Origin: Proteobacteria bacterium UBA964
GTDB lineage: Bacteria; Pseudomonadota; Gammaproteobacteria; Steroidobacterales; Steroidobacteraceae
DNA length: 11,031 bases
Direction of reading: 5' to 3'
NCBI GenBank assembly: GCA_002292945.1
Contig: DBCG01000097.1
Coordinates: 7,840-18,870, forward strand
This document shows positions 1 through 8,214 of this stretch, piece by piece (within the stretch, counting starts at the first letter, position 1; every line of letters begins with the position of its first letter). The notes under the pieces were generated by a model. The model had not been told where the DNA came from, did not search any database, and saw only the letters and a program-made list of their open reading frames with translations. Position numbers and translations under genes: made by a program.

Positions 1-767
<767 letters not shown>

Positions 768-777
768 GGGCGCGGGC

Positions 778-1860
778 TTACTTCGCGGCCTTGATACGGT
801 CGAGCACGCGACCCTCGATCTCCTCGAGTCCCGGGGGGATCGCGGGATACCAGCGGACATCTTTGAAGCCGCGCGGGAAACTTTCGGCGAACTGGGCGCG
901 CAGCTTCGGGTCCGTGAGCGGTTCGGCGCCCTTCGCGGCCGAGAAGTTACCGATGTTCTTGGCGATGCGGGCGGCGATCTCGGGGCGCAGCGTGAAGTTG
1001 ATCCAGGCGTAGACGGCTGCCTCGTTCTTGCCGCGCGCGGGCAGCGTGTAGGTGTCGAGCCAGCCGAGCGCGCCCGACTTCGGCGCGATGAACTTGATGG
1101 CAGGGTTCTCGCGGGCGAGCTTCCAGCCGCCCGAATCCCACATCATCGCGGCGTGCAGTTCACCCGAGCGCATGCCGTTCAGGAGCTGGTCGCGGTTGTC
1201 GAAGAAGAAGCGGAAGTTCGACTTGCAGGCGATGAGCCGCGCACCGACCTGGTCCATCAGCGCGGAGTAGGCCTTGGGGTCGCCGTAGAGCGCGAACGGG
1301 TCCTTCCCCATGGCGAAGGCGAAGGCCATGAGCGTCGGGCGGCGCAGGCGCACCGAGGTCCGGCCCTTGAGATCGCTGCGGCAGAGGTCGAGATAGTCTG
1401 CGACCTTCGTCCGTTGGGTGTTGACGACCATCCCTTCGGCGCCCCACACATACGGCAGCGCGTAGAGTTTGCCGCCCACCGTCGCGTTGCGTCGCACCGT
1501 GGCGAGCAGGTCGGGTTGGATCAGATCGACCTTCACCTTGGTGAGGTCGATCGGTTTGTAGATCCCGAACTCCTGTTGCGGTCCGAGGATGCGATCCTGT
1601 GAGGGCTGCGCGATGTCGAAGCCCGCGCCGCGTGTGGCCCGTAGCTTCGAGATCATCTCTTCGTTGTTGGAGAGCGTGACCTCGACCTTGATGCCGGTCT
1701 CTTTCGTGAACTGCGCCGCGACATCAGCGGGGACGTAATCCGCCCAAGTGATGATGCGCAGCGTGCCTTGAGCCATGGCGACGCCCGGCAGGACGCCGAG
1801 CGACAGCAGGGCCGCGAGAGCGGCGAGAGCGGCCGCACGGCGGGTCAGCATAGCCATCAT
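778..1860 (-). CDS. PotD-like periplasmic solute-binding protein of an ABC importer
   Basis: This 360-residue protein is an exported extracellular solute-binding protein of the PotD/PotF type, which captures ligand in the periplasm and hands it to ABC permeases. Residues 1-30 form a signal peptide: Arg-Arg at 7-8, an Ala/Leu-rich core, and a likely cut after AMA (28-30). The mature start TLRIITWADYVP (33-44), FTKETGIKVEV (51-61), LPYVWGAEG (135-143) and the TLPARGKNEAAVYAWINF block (272-289) are family hallmarks. Trp241, Trp267 and Asp269 match the positions of PotD Trp229, Trp255 and Asp257. The region corresponding to PotD Asp168/Glu171 instead reads VRLRRPTLM (170-178), so the ligand may not be a polyamine. 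The ATG at 1860 overlaps the MFS stop as ATGA; a second ATG follows directly at 1857. An open frame extends upstream to 2463, but it covers the MFS gene and has no signal peptide at its start. The ABC ATPase follows 10 nt downstream. Confidence 0.94.
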   Translation of the reverse strand: MMAMLTRRAAALAALAALLSLGVLPGVAMAQGTLRIITWADYVPADVAAQFTKETGIKVEVTLSNNEEMISKLRATRGAGFDIAQPSQDRILGPQQEFGIYKPIDLTKVKVDLIQPDLLATVRRNATVGGKLYALPYVWGAEGMVVNTQRTKVADYLDLCRSDLKGRTSVRLRRPTLMAFAFAMGKDPFALYGDPKAYSALMDQVGARLIACKSNFRFFFDNRDQLLNGMRSGELHAAMMWDSGGWKLARENPAIKFIAPKSGALGWLDTYTLPARGKNEAAVYAWINFTLRPEIAARIAKNIGNFSAAKGAEPLTDPKLRAQFAESFPRGFKDVRWYPAIPPGLEEIEGRVLDRIKAAK

Positions 1861-3194
1861 GACGAGCGGGTCGCGGCGAGCGGGTCGATGCCGGTGGCGC
1901 GGGTCTGATCCGCGACGATCTGTCGGGCCGACCAGAAGTAGTGGAAGGTCGCCCACAGACCGGTCGGCACCAGCCAGAGCATCGCCGTCCGCAAGGACTG
2001 TGCGTTGTCCATGCCGCCCGCGACGTAGTGGTCGCTCAAGAGGCCGACCAACTGCGGCGCGATGATGAGGTTTCCCACGTTGGCCGCGAACAGCGTGAAT
2101 GCGCAGAACATGGCGCGCATGCGAGGTTCTGCGAGGTTGTTGAGCAGGCCGAAGCAGGGGCCGATGTAGAAGTAGATGGAGGGGATGAAGATCCAGAGCA
2201 AGATCCGGATCGTCTCGATCGATTGGCTGGTATAGATGAAGTGCGACACCACCGTCGCGATACCGACGACGATACCCATCAGCCAGACCACTCGGCGCGG
2301 ATCGATCATGGAGCGCTGGGCGACGAGCCATGCGGTGAAGAGCGTGGCGAGGCTGCCGCCGACGAGATGCATCGGCCCGGTGAAGATCCCGGCTTCGCCC
2401 GCAGTCATGCCGAAATTGCGCACGAGGAAGGTGGGGGTCCACCAGATGAGGCCCCAACCCCAAAGGGCTGTGAGCGCGCTACCGAGCATCACGTGCACAG
2501 CCGAGCGCTGCTGCAGAAGGTATTTGAACGTAGCGCCGAAGCTCGGTGAAACCTCTGATTTGTTGCGGTCGAGCTGGCCACGCTTGGGCTCTCGCACCGT
2601 GAGGAAGATCAGCAATCCGAAGACGACGCCCGGGATGCCGAGCAATAGGAATACCGTTCGCCACCCGTAGGCATCGGCGAGCTGGCCCGCGACGTCGGCA
2701 CCGACCCAGGCGCCGATGGAGGCCCCGAGCGCGAAGATGGTCAGCGCCATCGGCCGCTGCGACGCCGGGAAGTAGTCGGAGAGGAGGGAGCTCGCTCCGG
2801 GCGTGCCGCCGGCTTCACCGACGCCGACGCCGATGCGTGAGACGAGCAGCTGCCAGTAGTTCATGGCGAGGCCGCTCGCGGTCGTCATCGCCGACCAGAC
2901 GATGACCGAGATGGCGATGATATTGCGCCGGCTGTAGCGGTCGATCAACCATGACAGTGGGAAGCCGAACAGCACATAGAACAGCGCGAGCGCCGTGCCG
3001 GTGAGGAACGCGATGCCGGAATCCGTGAGCTGCAGTTCGATGCGGATCGGCTCGAGCAGCGTGGAGATGACATATCGATCAGCGATGCTGAGTGCGTAGA
3101 CACCCACCATCACCAGCAGTACGTACCAACGGACCCAACCGGAATCGCGCGTCGTCGGCTCGGTGGCCGGCGCATCGTTCTTGTCGTTGACCAC
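1857..3194 (-). CDS. MFS transporter, spinster-like
   Basis: This 445-residue protein is an inner-membrane major facilitator superfamily carrier of usual length, with about twelve hydrophobic segments (first near 23-45, last near 402-420). Between TM2 and TM3 it has the motif-A-like loop LIDRYSRR (83-90). GVGVGEAGGTPGASSLLSDYF (122-142) and GWRTVFLLLGIPG (177-189) are typical of bacterial spinster-like MFS proteins. A hydrophilic loop around 202-222 separates the two six-helix halves. The start is a GTG at 3194 preceded by a strong GAGGGGGG ribosome site six bases upstream. That site is partly inside a perfect 8-bp hairpin. The stop overlaps the next gene's start by four bases (ATGA), so translation of the PotD-like protein is probably coupled to it. 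Substrate and direction of transport cannot be read from sequence. MFS assignment is secure; the spinster subfamily rests on motif recognition. Confidence 0.94.
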   Translation of the reverse strand: MVNDKNDAPATEPTTRDSGWVRWYVLLVMVGVYALSIADRYVISTLLEPIRIELQLTDSGIAFLTGTALALFYVLFGFPLSWLIDRYSRRNIIAISVIVWSAMTTASGLAMNYWQLLVSRIGVGVGEAGGTPGASSLLSDYFPASQRPMALTIFALGASIGAWVGADVAGQLADAYGWRTVFLLLGIPGVVFGLLIFLTVREPKRGQLDRNKSEVSPSFGATFKYLLQQRSAVHVMLGSALTALWGWGLIWWTPTFLVRNFGMTAGEAGIFTGPMHLVGGSLATLFTAWLVAQRSMIDPRRVVWLMGIVVGIATVVSHFIYTSQSIETIRILLWIFIPSIYFYIGPCFGLLNNLAEPRMRAMFCAFTLFAANVGNLIIAPQLVGLLSDHYVAGGMDNAQSLRTAMLWLVPTGLWATFHYFWSARQIVADQTRATGIDPLAATRSS

Positions 3195-3200
3195 GATTAA

Positions 3201-3226
3201 CCCCCCTCAGGGCGGAAGCCTGAGGG
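3201..3226 (-). promoter_or_regulatory. Hairpin overlapping the MFS ribosome-binding site
   Basis: A perfect 8-bp inverted repeat (CCCTCAGG at 3204-3211, CCTGAGGG at 3219-3226, 7-nt loop) lies in the 90-bp gap between the sulfotransferase and the MFS gene. Read on the minus strand, the 3' arm runs into the GAGGGGGG ribosome site (3208-3201) and ends nine bases before the GTG. No T-run follows, so it does not look like an intrinsic terminator. It could lower translation of the MFS gene or protect the mRNA end after processing. The structure is visible in the sequence; the role is inferred. Confidence 0.5.
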
Positions 3227-3284
3227 CCGATGATAGCGAGTTTCGACGACGAGGTGCGGAGGCGAGCACGCCCCCCGGAAGCGG

Positions 3285-5294
3285 TCAGCGCGCGAGCGGT
3301 CCAAGGGCGTCCTTGAGGGGGGCGAGCCACGGCTCGTAGGGGCGCCACTGATCGACGCCGTCGCGGTTGATCGGGCGTCGCACCTGCTCGGCGCTCGCCG
3401 TGTGCACCCGCCGCTCGGTGCGGTGGAACTCGACGCACGCGTCCTCGAACGGCAGACCACAGTGCTCGAGCAGGCGTCGCACGCTGCCCTCGAGATCGGC
3501 CAACACATCCTCGTGCTGCACGCGCAGCACGCGACCCGGCAAGGCATGGTCGAGATGGCCCATGAGCTCGACATAGGCGCGGTAATAGCGGCCGACATCT
3601 TCGAGGTCGTAGGCGAAGGGGTGCCCGTTGGCGTAGAGCTGCTTGAAGTTGCTGAAGCAGCAGTCCATCGCGTCGCGACGCGCGTCGATGATCCGGGCAT
3701 TGGGCAGGATCAGCTGGATCAGCGCGATGTTGCGGAAGTTGTTCGGCATCTTGTCGATGAAGTGCGGTTTGCCGGCGCTGCGGTAGGCCTGGGTATCGCG
3801 GATGTAGGCCTCGCCGAACGCCCGGCATTGATCGGCGGTCAGGTCCGACAGCACGCCGGGATAGTGGGTGTCACCGAACTGGTCGCCGCTGCCCAGCGAC
3901 CCGACGAGGCGCGGGATGTTGGCGAGTTCCATCGTGCCCTCGACCTGCGAGTGCGAGGCGAGGATCTGCTCGAGCAGCGTCGAGCCTGCGCGCGGCAGAC
4001 CCAACACGAAGATGGGCGAGGGATCGGGGCATCCCCAGCCACGCCGCGCGGCGAAGAACTCCGGGGTGCAGATGTCCATCTGGCGCCGGACGGCCCGTTC
4101 CTGGGCCGCCGGACGGTACACCCCGTTCTCTTTTTTGAGGGCGTTGCCGCGGGCGTAATAGGTGAACGACTCGCGATGCTCGCCGCGGTCTTCGAGCGCC
4201 TTGCCGAGCGCGAAGCAGAGGTGATAGCGGTCGGCGTGCTGCAGTTGCGGCTGCGCCTCGTAGTGCCGCATCCGCTCGAGTTCAGCCTCCGTGAAGCGAT
4301 AGGTCTTCATGTTGGCGAGGCTCCAATACGCCTCACCGAAATCGGGCCGGAACTCGATCGCCTGGCGGTAGGAGGCGATGGCCTCTGCGGTCTCACCGTT
4401 GGTCTTGTGGGCGTGTCCCAGCGACTGGTGCAGCTCGGAGTCGCGCGGCATCTGCTGCAACAGCGCCCGGTAGCGCTCGATGGCGCCCGGTACATCGCCC
4501 AAGGCCATCACGATCCCGGCATGGGTCACCCGCACGCCCGGATTGGCCGGCTCGGCGGCCATCAGCCGCTCGGCTTCCGCGCGTGCGCGTTGATGTTTGT
4601 GCAGATCGACGAGGGTCAGTACGAGGTCGTAGCGCGCCGAGTTGTAGTCCGGTGCCTTCGTCAGCAGCTTGTCGAGCAGCACCTCGGCGTCGGTGTTGTA
4701 CTCGAAGTGCCGCGCGATCATCGACAGCACGCGCAGTGCCTCCACATCGTCCGGATGCTCGGCGAGATGCGCGCGGATGGTGCGCTCGGCGTCCTGGAAG
4801 TCGCCGTCGGCGACCATCGCACGCGCGGCGATCACCGCCTGCGGCAGGGTGCCGAGTTTCGTGACATGGCTGGCCGCGTTTGCGGCGTCTGTCGCCCGGC
4901 CGACGATCCGATAGAGCTTTTCGAGCGCCTGCCAGCTGGCGGGCAGGGCGGGGTTGTAGCGGATGGCCCACTCGAAGGCCTCGAGGGCTTTCGGGGCATC
5001 GCGCTGCGCGACATGGCAGTGACCGCGCTCCTGGAACAGTCGTGAGTAGCGGGGATGGAACGACTGCAGCGTGGCGAGTGTGCCGAGCGCCTCAGGGAAG
5101 CGCTGCAGCATGCGCTGCGCGACCGCGACCAGGTAGAGCAGGTCCCGATGGCCGCGGTGCTCGCTGAGGTAGGCGTCCGCGACCTGCAGCACCTCGGCAT
5201 AGCGACCCCGCCCGAGCGAGGCGCGCAGCACCAGCAGCGTCGTCTCGAGGTCGGGCAGTTCAGGGGTGTCGGGTGAGGGGTGTTGTGGGTCCAC
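3285..5294 (-). CDS. TPR-repeat sulfotransferase family protein
   Basis: This 669-residue protein fuses an N-terminal tetratricopeptide solenoid (about residues 20-385) to a C-terminal PAPS-dependent sulfotransferase domain (about 425-640), without signal peptide or membrane segment, so it is probably cytoplasmic. Clear TPR units include those around 86-115 (KALEAFEWAIRYNP), 255-284 and 288-317 (EAIASYRQAIEFRP). The 5'-phosphosulfate loop is FVLGLPRAGSTLLEQIL at 429-445 with Arg435, Ser438 and Thr439; the 3'-phosphate motif is IIDARRDAMDCCFSNF at 535-550 with Arg540 and Ser548. Such domains move sulfate from PAPS to a hydroxyl or tyrosine acceptor; the TPRs may bind a peptide or protein acceptor, which is unknown here. 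I chose the GTG at 5294 because the frame upstream (open to 5642) crosses the TonB terminator and the receptor coding region. No good ribosome site precedes this GTG, so the start is the least certain part. Confidence 0.9.
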   Translation of the reverse strand: MDPQHPSPDTPELPDLETTLLVLRASLGRGRYAEVLQVADAYLSEHRGHRDLLYLVAVAQRMLQRFPEALGTLATLQSFHPRYSRLFQERGHCHVAQRDAPKALEAFEWAIRYNPALPASWQALEKLYRIVGRATDAANAASHVTKLGTLPQAVIAARAMVADGDFQDAERTIRAHLAEHPDDVEALRVLSMIARHFEYNTDAEVLLDKLLTKAPDYNSARYDLVLTLVDLHKHQRARAEAERLMAAEPANPGVRVTHAGIVMALGDVPGAIERYRALLQQMPRDSELHQSLGHAHKTNGETAEAIASYRQAIEFRPDFGEAYWSLANMKTYRFTEAELERMRHYEAQPQLQHADRYHLCFALGKALEDRGEHRESFTYYARGNALKKENGVYRPAAQERAVRRQMDICTPEFFAARRGWGCPDPSPIFVLGLPRAGSTLLEQILASHSQVEGTMELANIPRLVGSLGSGDQFGDTHYPGVLSDLTADQCRAFGEAYIRDTQAYRSAGKPHFIDKMPNNFRNIALIQLILPNARIIDARRDAMDCCFSNFKQLYANGHPFAYDLEDVGRYYRAYVELMGHLDHALPGRVLRVQHEDVLADLEGSVRRLLEHCGLPFEDACVEFHRTERRVHTASAEQVRRPINRDGVDQWRPYEPWLAPLKDALGPLAR

Positions 5295-5307
5295 GTGTCT
5301 GGAGGCC

Positions 5308-5341
5308 AAAAAAAAGCGGCGGGCCGTCACCGACCCGCCGC
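5308..5341 (-). terminator. Intrinsic terminator after the TonB receptor gene
   Basis: On the minus strand an 8-bp perfect GC stem (GCGGCGGG / CCCGCCGC, arms 5341-5334 and 5323-5316) with a 10-nt loop is followed directly by eight T residues (5315-5308). It starts 15 nt past the receptor stop codon and is a textbook rho-independent terminator. It also ends only 13 nt before the GTG chosen for the sulfotransferase, which leaves no room for a separate promoter between them. Confidence 0.93.
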
Positions 5342-5356
5342 TCCTGTCGTCGAGGG

Positions 5357-8044
5357 TCAGTCTGCGAAACGGTATCCGAACTGGAGACCGATCGTGCGGG
5401 GACGCGCCTGGTTGTCCGTCTGCACGAACTGCGAACTGGAGATGAACTCCGAGGTGTCGCGGTTCGTCAGGTTGGAGACCACCAGTTCCACGGTCCAGCT
5501 GTCCTTTGCGACACCGGCCGAGGCGCTGACATCCGTGAACGAATCGAGCTTCACCGCCTGGAGGCGGTTTCCGGTCGAGTTGCGCTCGTCCGTGTAGACC
5601 ACGCCCAACTGCGTGTAGTACTCGTATGAGTTGCTCGTCCACTCGTAGCGGGCGCGGATGTTGCCCTGGATCTCCGGGGACAGCGCCGCCGGGTCACCTG
5701 CGACACCGAACACGTTGGCCACCGGGACCGCGCGTCCGCTCGTCGCCGAACCGACCCACGCCTCGGTGATCGCCTGACCGAAGTTCGGCGTGCCCGCGAC
5801 GTTGTTGATGAACTGCGGGTTGTTGGTGAGCTCCGCCTTGTTGTACGCCGCAGCGGCGTCGATCGTCAGGCCTTCCGAGACGAGCGCCGTGATGCTCATC
5901 TGGATGCCCTTGGTCTCGTAGCTCGGGCCGTTGACGCTGACCGTCAGGTTACCGAAGCCTGCCTGCGGGGCGAAGATGCCCGACTGCGCGTCATCCCACT
6001 TGTTGTTGTAGATGGCGCCGTTGAAGATCACGCGGTTGTCCATCAGCGTGCTCTTCCAGCCGATCTCGTAGTTCACGAGGTCGTCGGACTTGAAGAACAG
6101 CGGCAACTGGAACTGGTTGTAGCTGCCACGCTGAGCCGTGCCGGTGCTGCGGTTGACGGCACGCAGCACCTGCGAGCTGCCGCGGTTGAAGCCGCCCGGA
6201 CGGAAGCCTTCCGACCAGGTGGCGTACAGCAACAGATCGTCGGTCGCCTTCCAGCTGACATTCACACGGCTGCGGAAGCCCGAGTCGGTGAAGCTGTTGA
6301 TGGCCTGGTTGTTCAGGTTCGTGCCGTAGGGCGCGTTACCCGTGGCCGGACCGGTGCAGATGCCGGTGGCGGTCGAGAGGCCAGTGCCGTACTGCTTGCA
6401 GTAGAAGCTGCCGACGTTGCCGCCGAGCATCTGGTTGAAGCCCTCGAAGTAGCGGGTGCCGGCGGTCAGGGTCAGCGCATCGGTCATGTGCCAGTCGACC
6501 GACAGGAAGGCCGCTTTCTGCTCGTACACGCGCTGGAAGTCGTTGAAGAACCCGGTCGCCGAGTTGCGGCGGTTGCGGTTGTTGAACGACGCGTTGGCGA
6601 ACTTCGGCGTGTTGGCCGGGTCAAGCGCGAAGAAGCAGCTCTTCGGGCCGCCGATGGTGCACTCGGGGACCGACTTGTAGAGCCACTCGGTCTGGTCGTT
6701 GACCTCGCGCTCTTCGTAGAAGAGACCGCCGACTGCGGAGACCTTCCACTCCGACGGGGTGCTCAGCCGGATCTCGTGGCTGGTGTTGATGTTCTCAATC
6801 GTGTTCTGCCAGACCGAGGACGGCGTGTAGCACTTGTCCACCGAGGCGCCGGAATAGCCGGTGCACTGGTAGTAGGCGCCGTAGAGACCACGCGCGTAGT
6901 TGGTGTAGTCGCCTTGGATGAAGTTGTCGCGCTTCAGGCGCGAACCCGAGTACACGAGGTCGAGGTCGCCGATCTTGCCGGTGATGGTGAGCGCGGTGTT
7001 GGCGAACTTGTCCTTGGTGATCGTGTCGTTGAACACCGTGACCTGATAGTCGTCGAGCGGACGACCGCGGACCGGCGAGTTGCTGGGGCCGCCGGTGGTG
7101 CAGGTGGACTCGCGCTTCGGGTCGATGCAATCCGAGCCGAACGGCATGGAATAGAACACACCGCTGCTGTCGATGTCCTGGAAGCTCTGGACGACGAGGA
7201 TGTTCCAGTCGTCGTTCACATCGTAGGACAGACCGAGGCGGGCGCCCTTGTACGAGACCGGGTTGAAGTTGTTGCGGGCGATCTTGTAGTTGTCGATCAC
7301 GACGGAGTCCGTCGGGACGCGGCCACCGGTGAACGAGGCGAAGGAGATGTCGGTGCTGCGACGGGTGAAGGTCGAGGGCACGTTGTCGATGTAGCCGCCG
7401 CGCGAATCGTTGTAGGCCACGATGCGGGCCGCGAGCTTGTCGCTCAGCGGCAGGTTCAGCACGCCGGTCAGGTTGGTGCTGTCATCGCCACCGTTGGTCT
7501 GGGCGTACCCGGCCCGGAAGTAGGCCTCGGTCGTGTCGTGCTTGGGCTTGTTCGTGATGTAGCGGACCACGCCCGCCTGGGCGCCGGCGCCGAACAGGGT
7601 GCCCTGCGGGCCTTCGAGGACCTCGATGCGCTCGAGGTCGGCTGCGTAGACGTCAAGGTTACGGCCCGGCATCTGCACGGCCTGGTCATCGAAGTAGAGA
7701 CCGACGGTCGGCCACTGGCCCACCGTGCCGCCGCCTTGCAGCACGGCTGCGCCGATGCTGAGACCGCGGATGGCGAAGTTGCCGTGGGTCGGGCCTTGGG
7801 AGGCGACCTGCACGTTCGGCAGGAACTTCACGAACTCGTCGATCGTGTTGACCTTGAGGTTTTCCAGCGTCTCGGTGGTCAGGGCTTGCACCGTGATCGG
7901 GACGTTCTGGATGTTCTCGCTTCGGCGCTGCGCCGTGACCACGACCTCGTCCAATTCGAGGACGGCTTCCGACTGTGCGACGGCCTGCTGGGCCTGCGAA
8001 GACGCGACGGCGGCGAAGACCGCTGCAGAAATCTGTCTGTTCAA
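5357..8044 (-). CDS. TonB-dependent outer-membrane receptor
   Basis: This 895-residue protein is an outer-membrane beta-barrel that imports a scarce or large ligand using energy from TonB-ExbBD. Residues 1-23 are a signal peptide (NRQISAAVFAAVASSQAQQA). LDEVVVTAQRRSENIQNVPI (31-50) contains the TonB box and the plug entry. The plug runs to about 165 and includes FAIRGLS (90-96) and IEVLEGPQGTLFGAGAQAGVV (140-160). The barrel fills the rest and ends GLQFGYRFAD, with a near-terminal Phe as expected for BAM recognition. All eight cysteines occur as four close pairs in likely extracellular loops (306/315, 394/405, 462/470, 549/563). The start is a TTG at 8044 with an AGAGGGA ribosome site (8057-8051) six bases upstream; an in-frame ATG at 8215 would bury the signal peptide. 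No heme or siderophore signature is visible, so the ligand is open. A strong terminator follows the stop. Confidence 0.95.
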   Translation of the reverse strand: MNRQISAAVFAAVASSQAQQAVAQSEAVLELDEVVVTAQRRSENIQNVPITVQALTTETLENLKVNTIDEFVKFLPNVQVASQGPTHGNFAIRGLSIGAAVLQGGGTVGQWPTVGLYFDDQAVQMPGRNLDVYAADLERIEVLEGPQGTLFGAGAQAGVVRYITNKPKHDTTEAYFRAGYAQTNGGDDSTNLTGVLNLPLSDKLAARIVAYNDSRGGYIDNVPSTFTRRSTDISFASFTGGRVPTDSVVIDNYKIARNNFNPVSYKGARLGLSYDVNDDWNILVVQSFQDIDSSGVFYSMPFGSDCIDPKRESTCTTGGPSNSPVRGRPLDDYQVTVFNDTITKDKFANTALTITGKIGDLDLVYSGSRLKRDNFIQGDYTNYARGLYGAYYQCTGYSGASVDKCYTPSSVWQNTIENINTSHEIRLSTPSEWKVSAVGGLFYEEREVNDQTEWLYKSVPECTIGGPKSCFFALDPANTPKFANASFNNRNRRNSATGFFNDFQRVYEQKAAFLSVDWHMTDALTLTAGTRYFEGFNQMLGGNVGSFYCKQYGTGLSTATGICTGPATGNAPYGTNLNNQAINSFTDSGFRSRVNVSWKATDDLLLYATWSEGFRPGGFNRGSSQVLRAVNRSTGTAQRGSYNQFQLPLFFKSDDLVNYEIGWKSTLMDNRVIFNGAIYNNKWDDAQSGIFAPQAGFGNLTVSVNGPSYETKGIQMSITALVSEGLTIDAAAAYNKAELTNNPQFINNVAGTPNFGQAITEAWVGSATSGRAVPVANVFGVAGDPAALSPEIQGNIRARYEWTSNSYEYYTQLGVVYTDERNSTGNRLQAVKLDSFTDVSASAGVAKDSWTVELVVSNLTNRDTSEFISSSQFVQTDNQARPRTIGLQFGYRFAD

Positions 8045-8050
8045 AGTGTA

Positions 8051-8057
8051 TCCCTCT
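8051..8057 (-). promoter_or_regulatory. Ribosome-binding site that fixes the TTG start of the TonB receptor
   Basis: AGAGGGA on the minus strand, six bases before the TTG at 8044, is the only Shine-Dalgarno-like sequence close to the signal peptide. It supports the non-ATG start, which puts the signal peptide at the exact N-terminus. Confidence 0.7.
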
Positions 8058-8183
8058 GGCAACACAGCGTGTTTCCGCTGCTTTGGTGAAGTACCCCAGG
8101 TCCCCGTGTCCTGCCAATTCCAAAGACGGCACGATACGGTCAGCCGGAGGATAAGCCCATGTTGGCGGCGGCGACAAGGTGTC

Positions 8184-8214
8184 TGGGCGCATCCAACGAC
8201 GGGTGATGCGTCCA
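8184..8214. promoter_or_regulatory. Operator-like inverted repeat upstream of the TonB receptor
   Basis: TGGGCGCATC (8184-8193) and GATGCGTCCA (8205-8214) form a 10-bp inverted repeat with one mismatch and an 11-bp spacer, so the half-site centres are 21 bp apart, about two helical turns. TCTGGGCGC, covering the left half-site, recurs 40 bp away (8182-8190 and 8222-8230). The geometry suits a dimeric regulator 140-170 bp before the receptor start. No regulator gene is in the window, so function is conjecture. Confidence 0.35.

Noticed and set aside
1861..2463. N-terminal extension of the binding protein to 2463
   Set aside because: It overlaps the MFS gene in another frame and places the signal peptide internally.
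3402..5045. Plus-strand open frame of 547 codons antisense to the TPR-sulfotransferase
   Set aside because: The opposite strand encodes recognisable TPR and PAPS motifs over the same bases; this frame has no recognisable fold and no ribosome site.
5295..5642. N-terminal extension of the sulfotransferase to 5642
   Set aside because: It reads through the intrinsic terminator and the receptor 3' coding region and adds no TPR-like sequence.
6488..8089. Plus-strand open frame of 533 codons antisense to the TonB receptor
   Set aside because: Low-complexity Val/Asp/Arg/Gly-rich translation with no domain, caused by high GC at third positions of the real receptor gene on the other strand.
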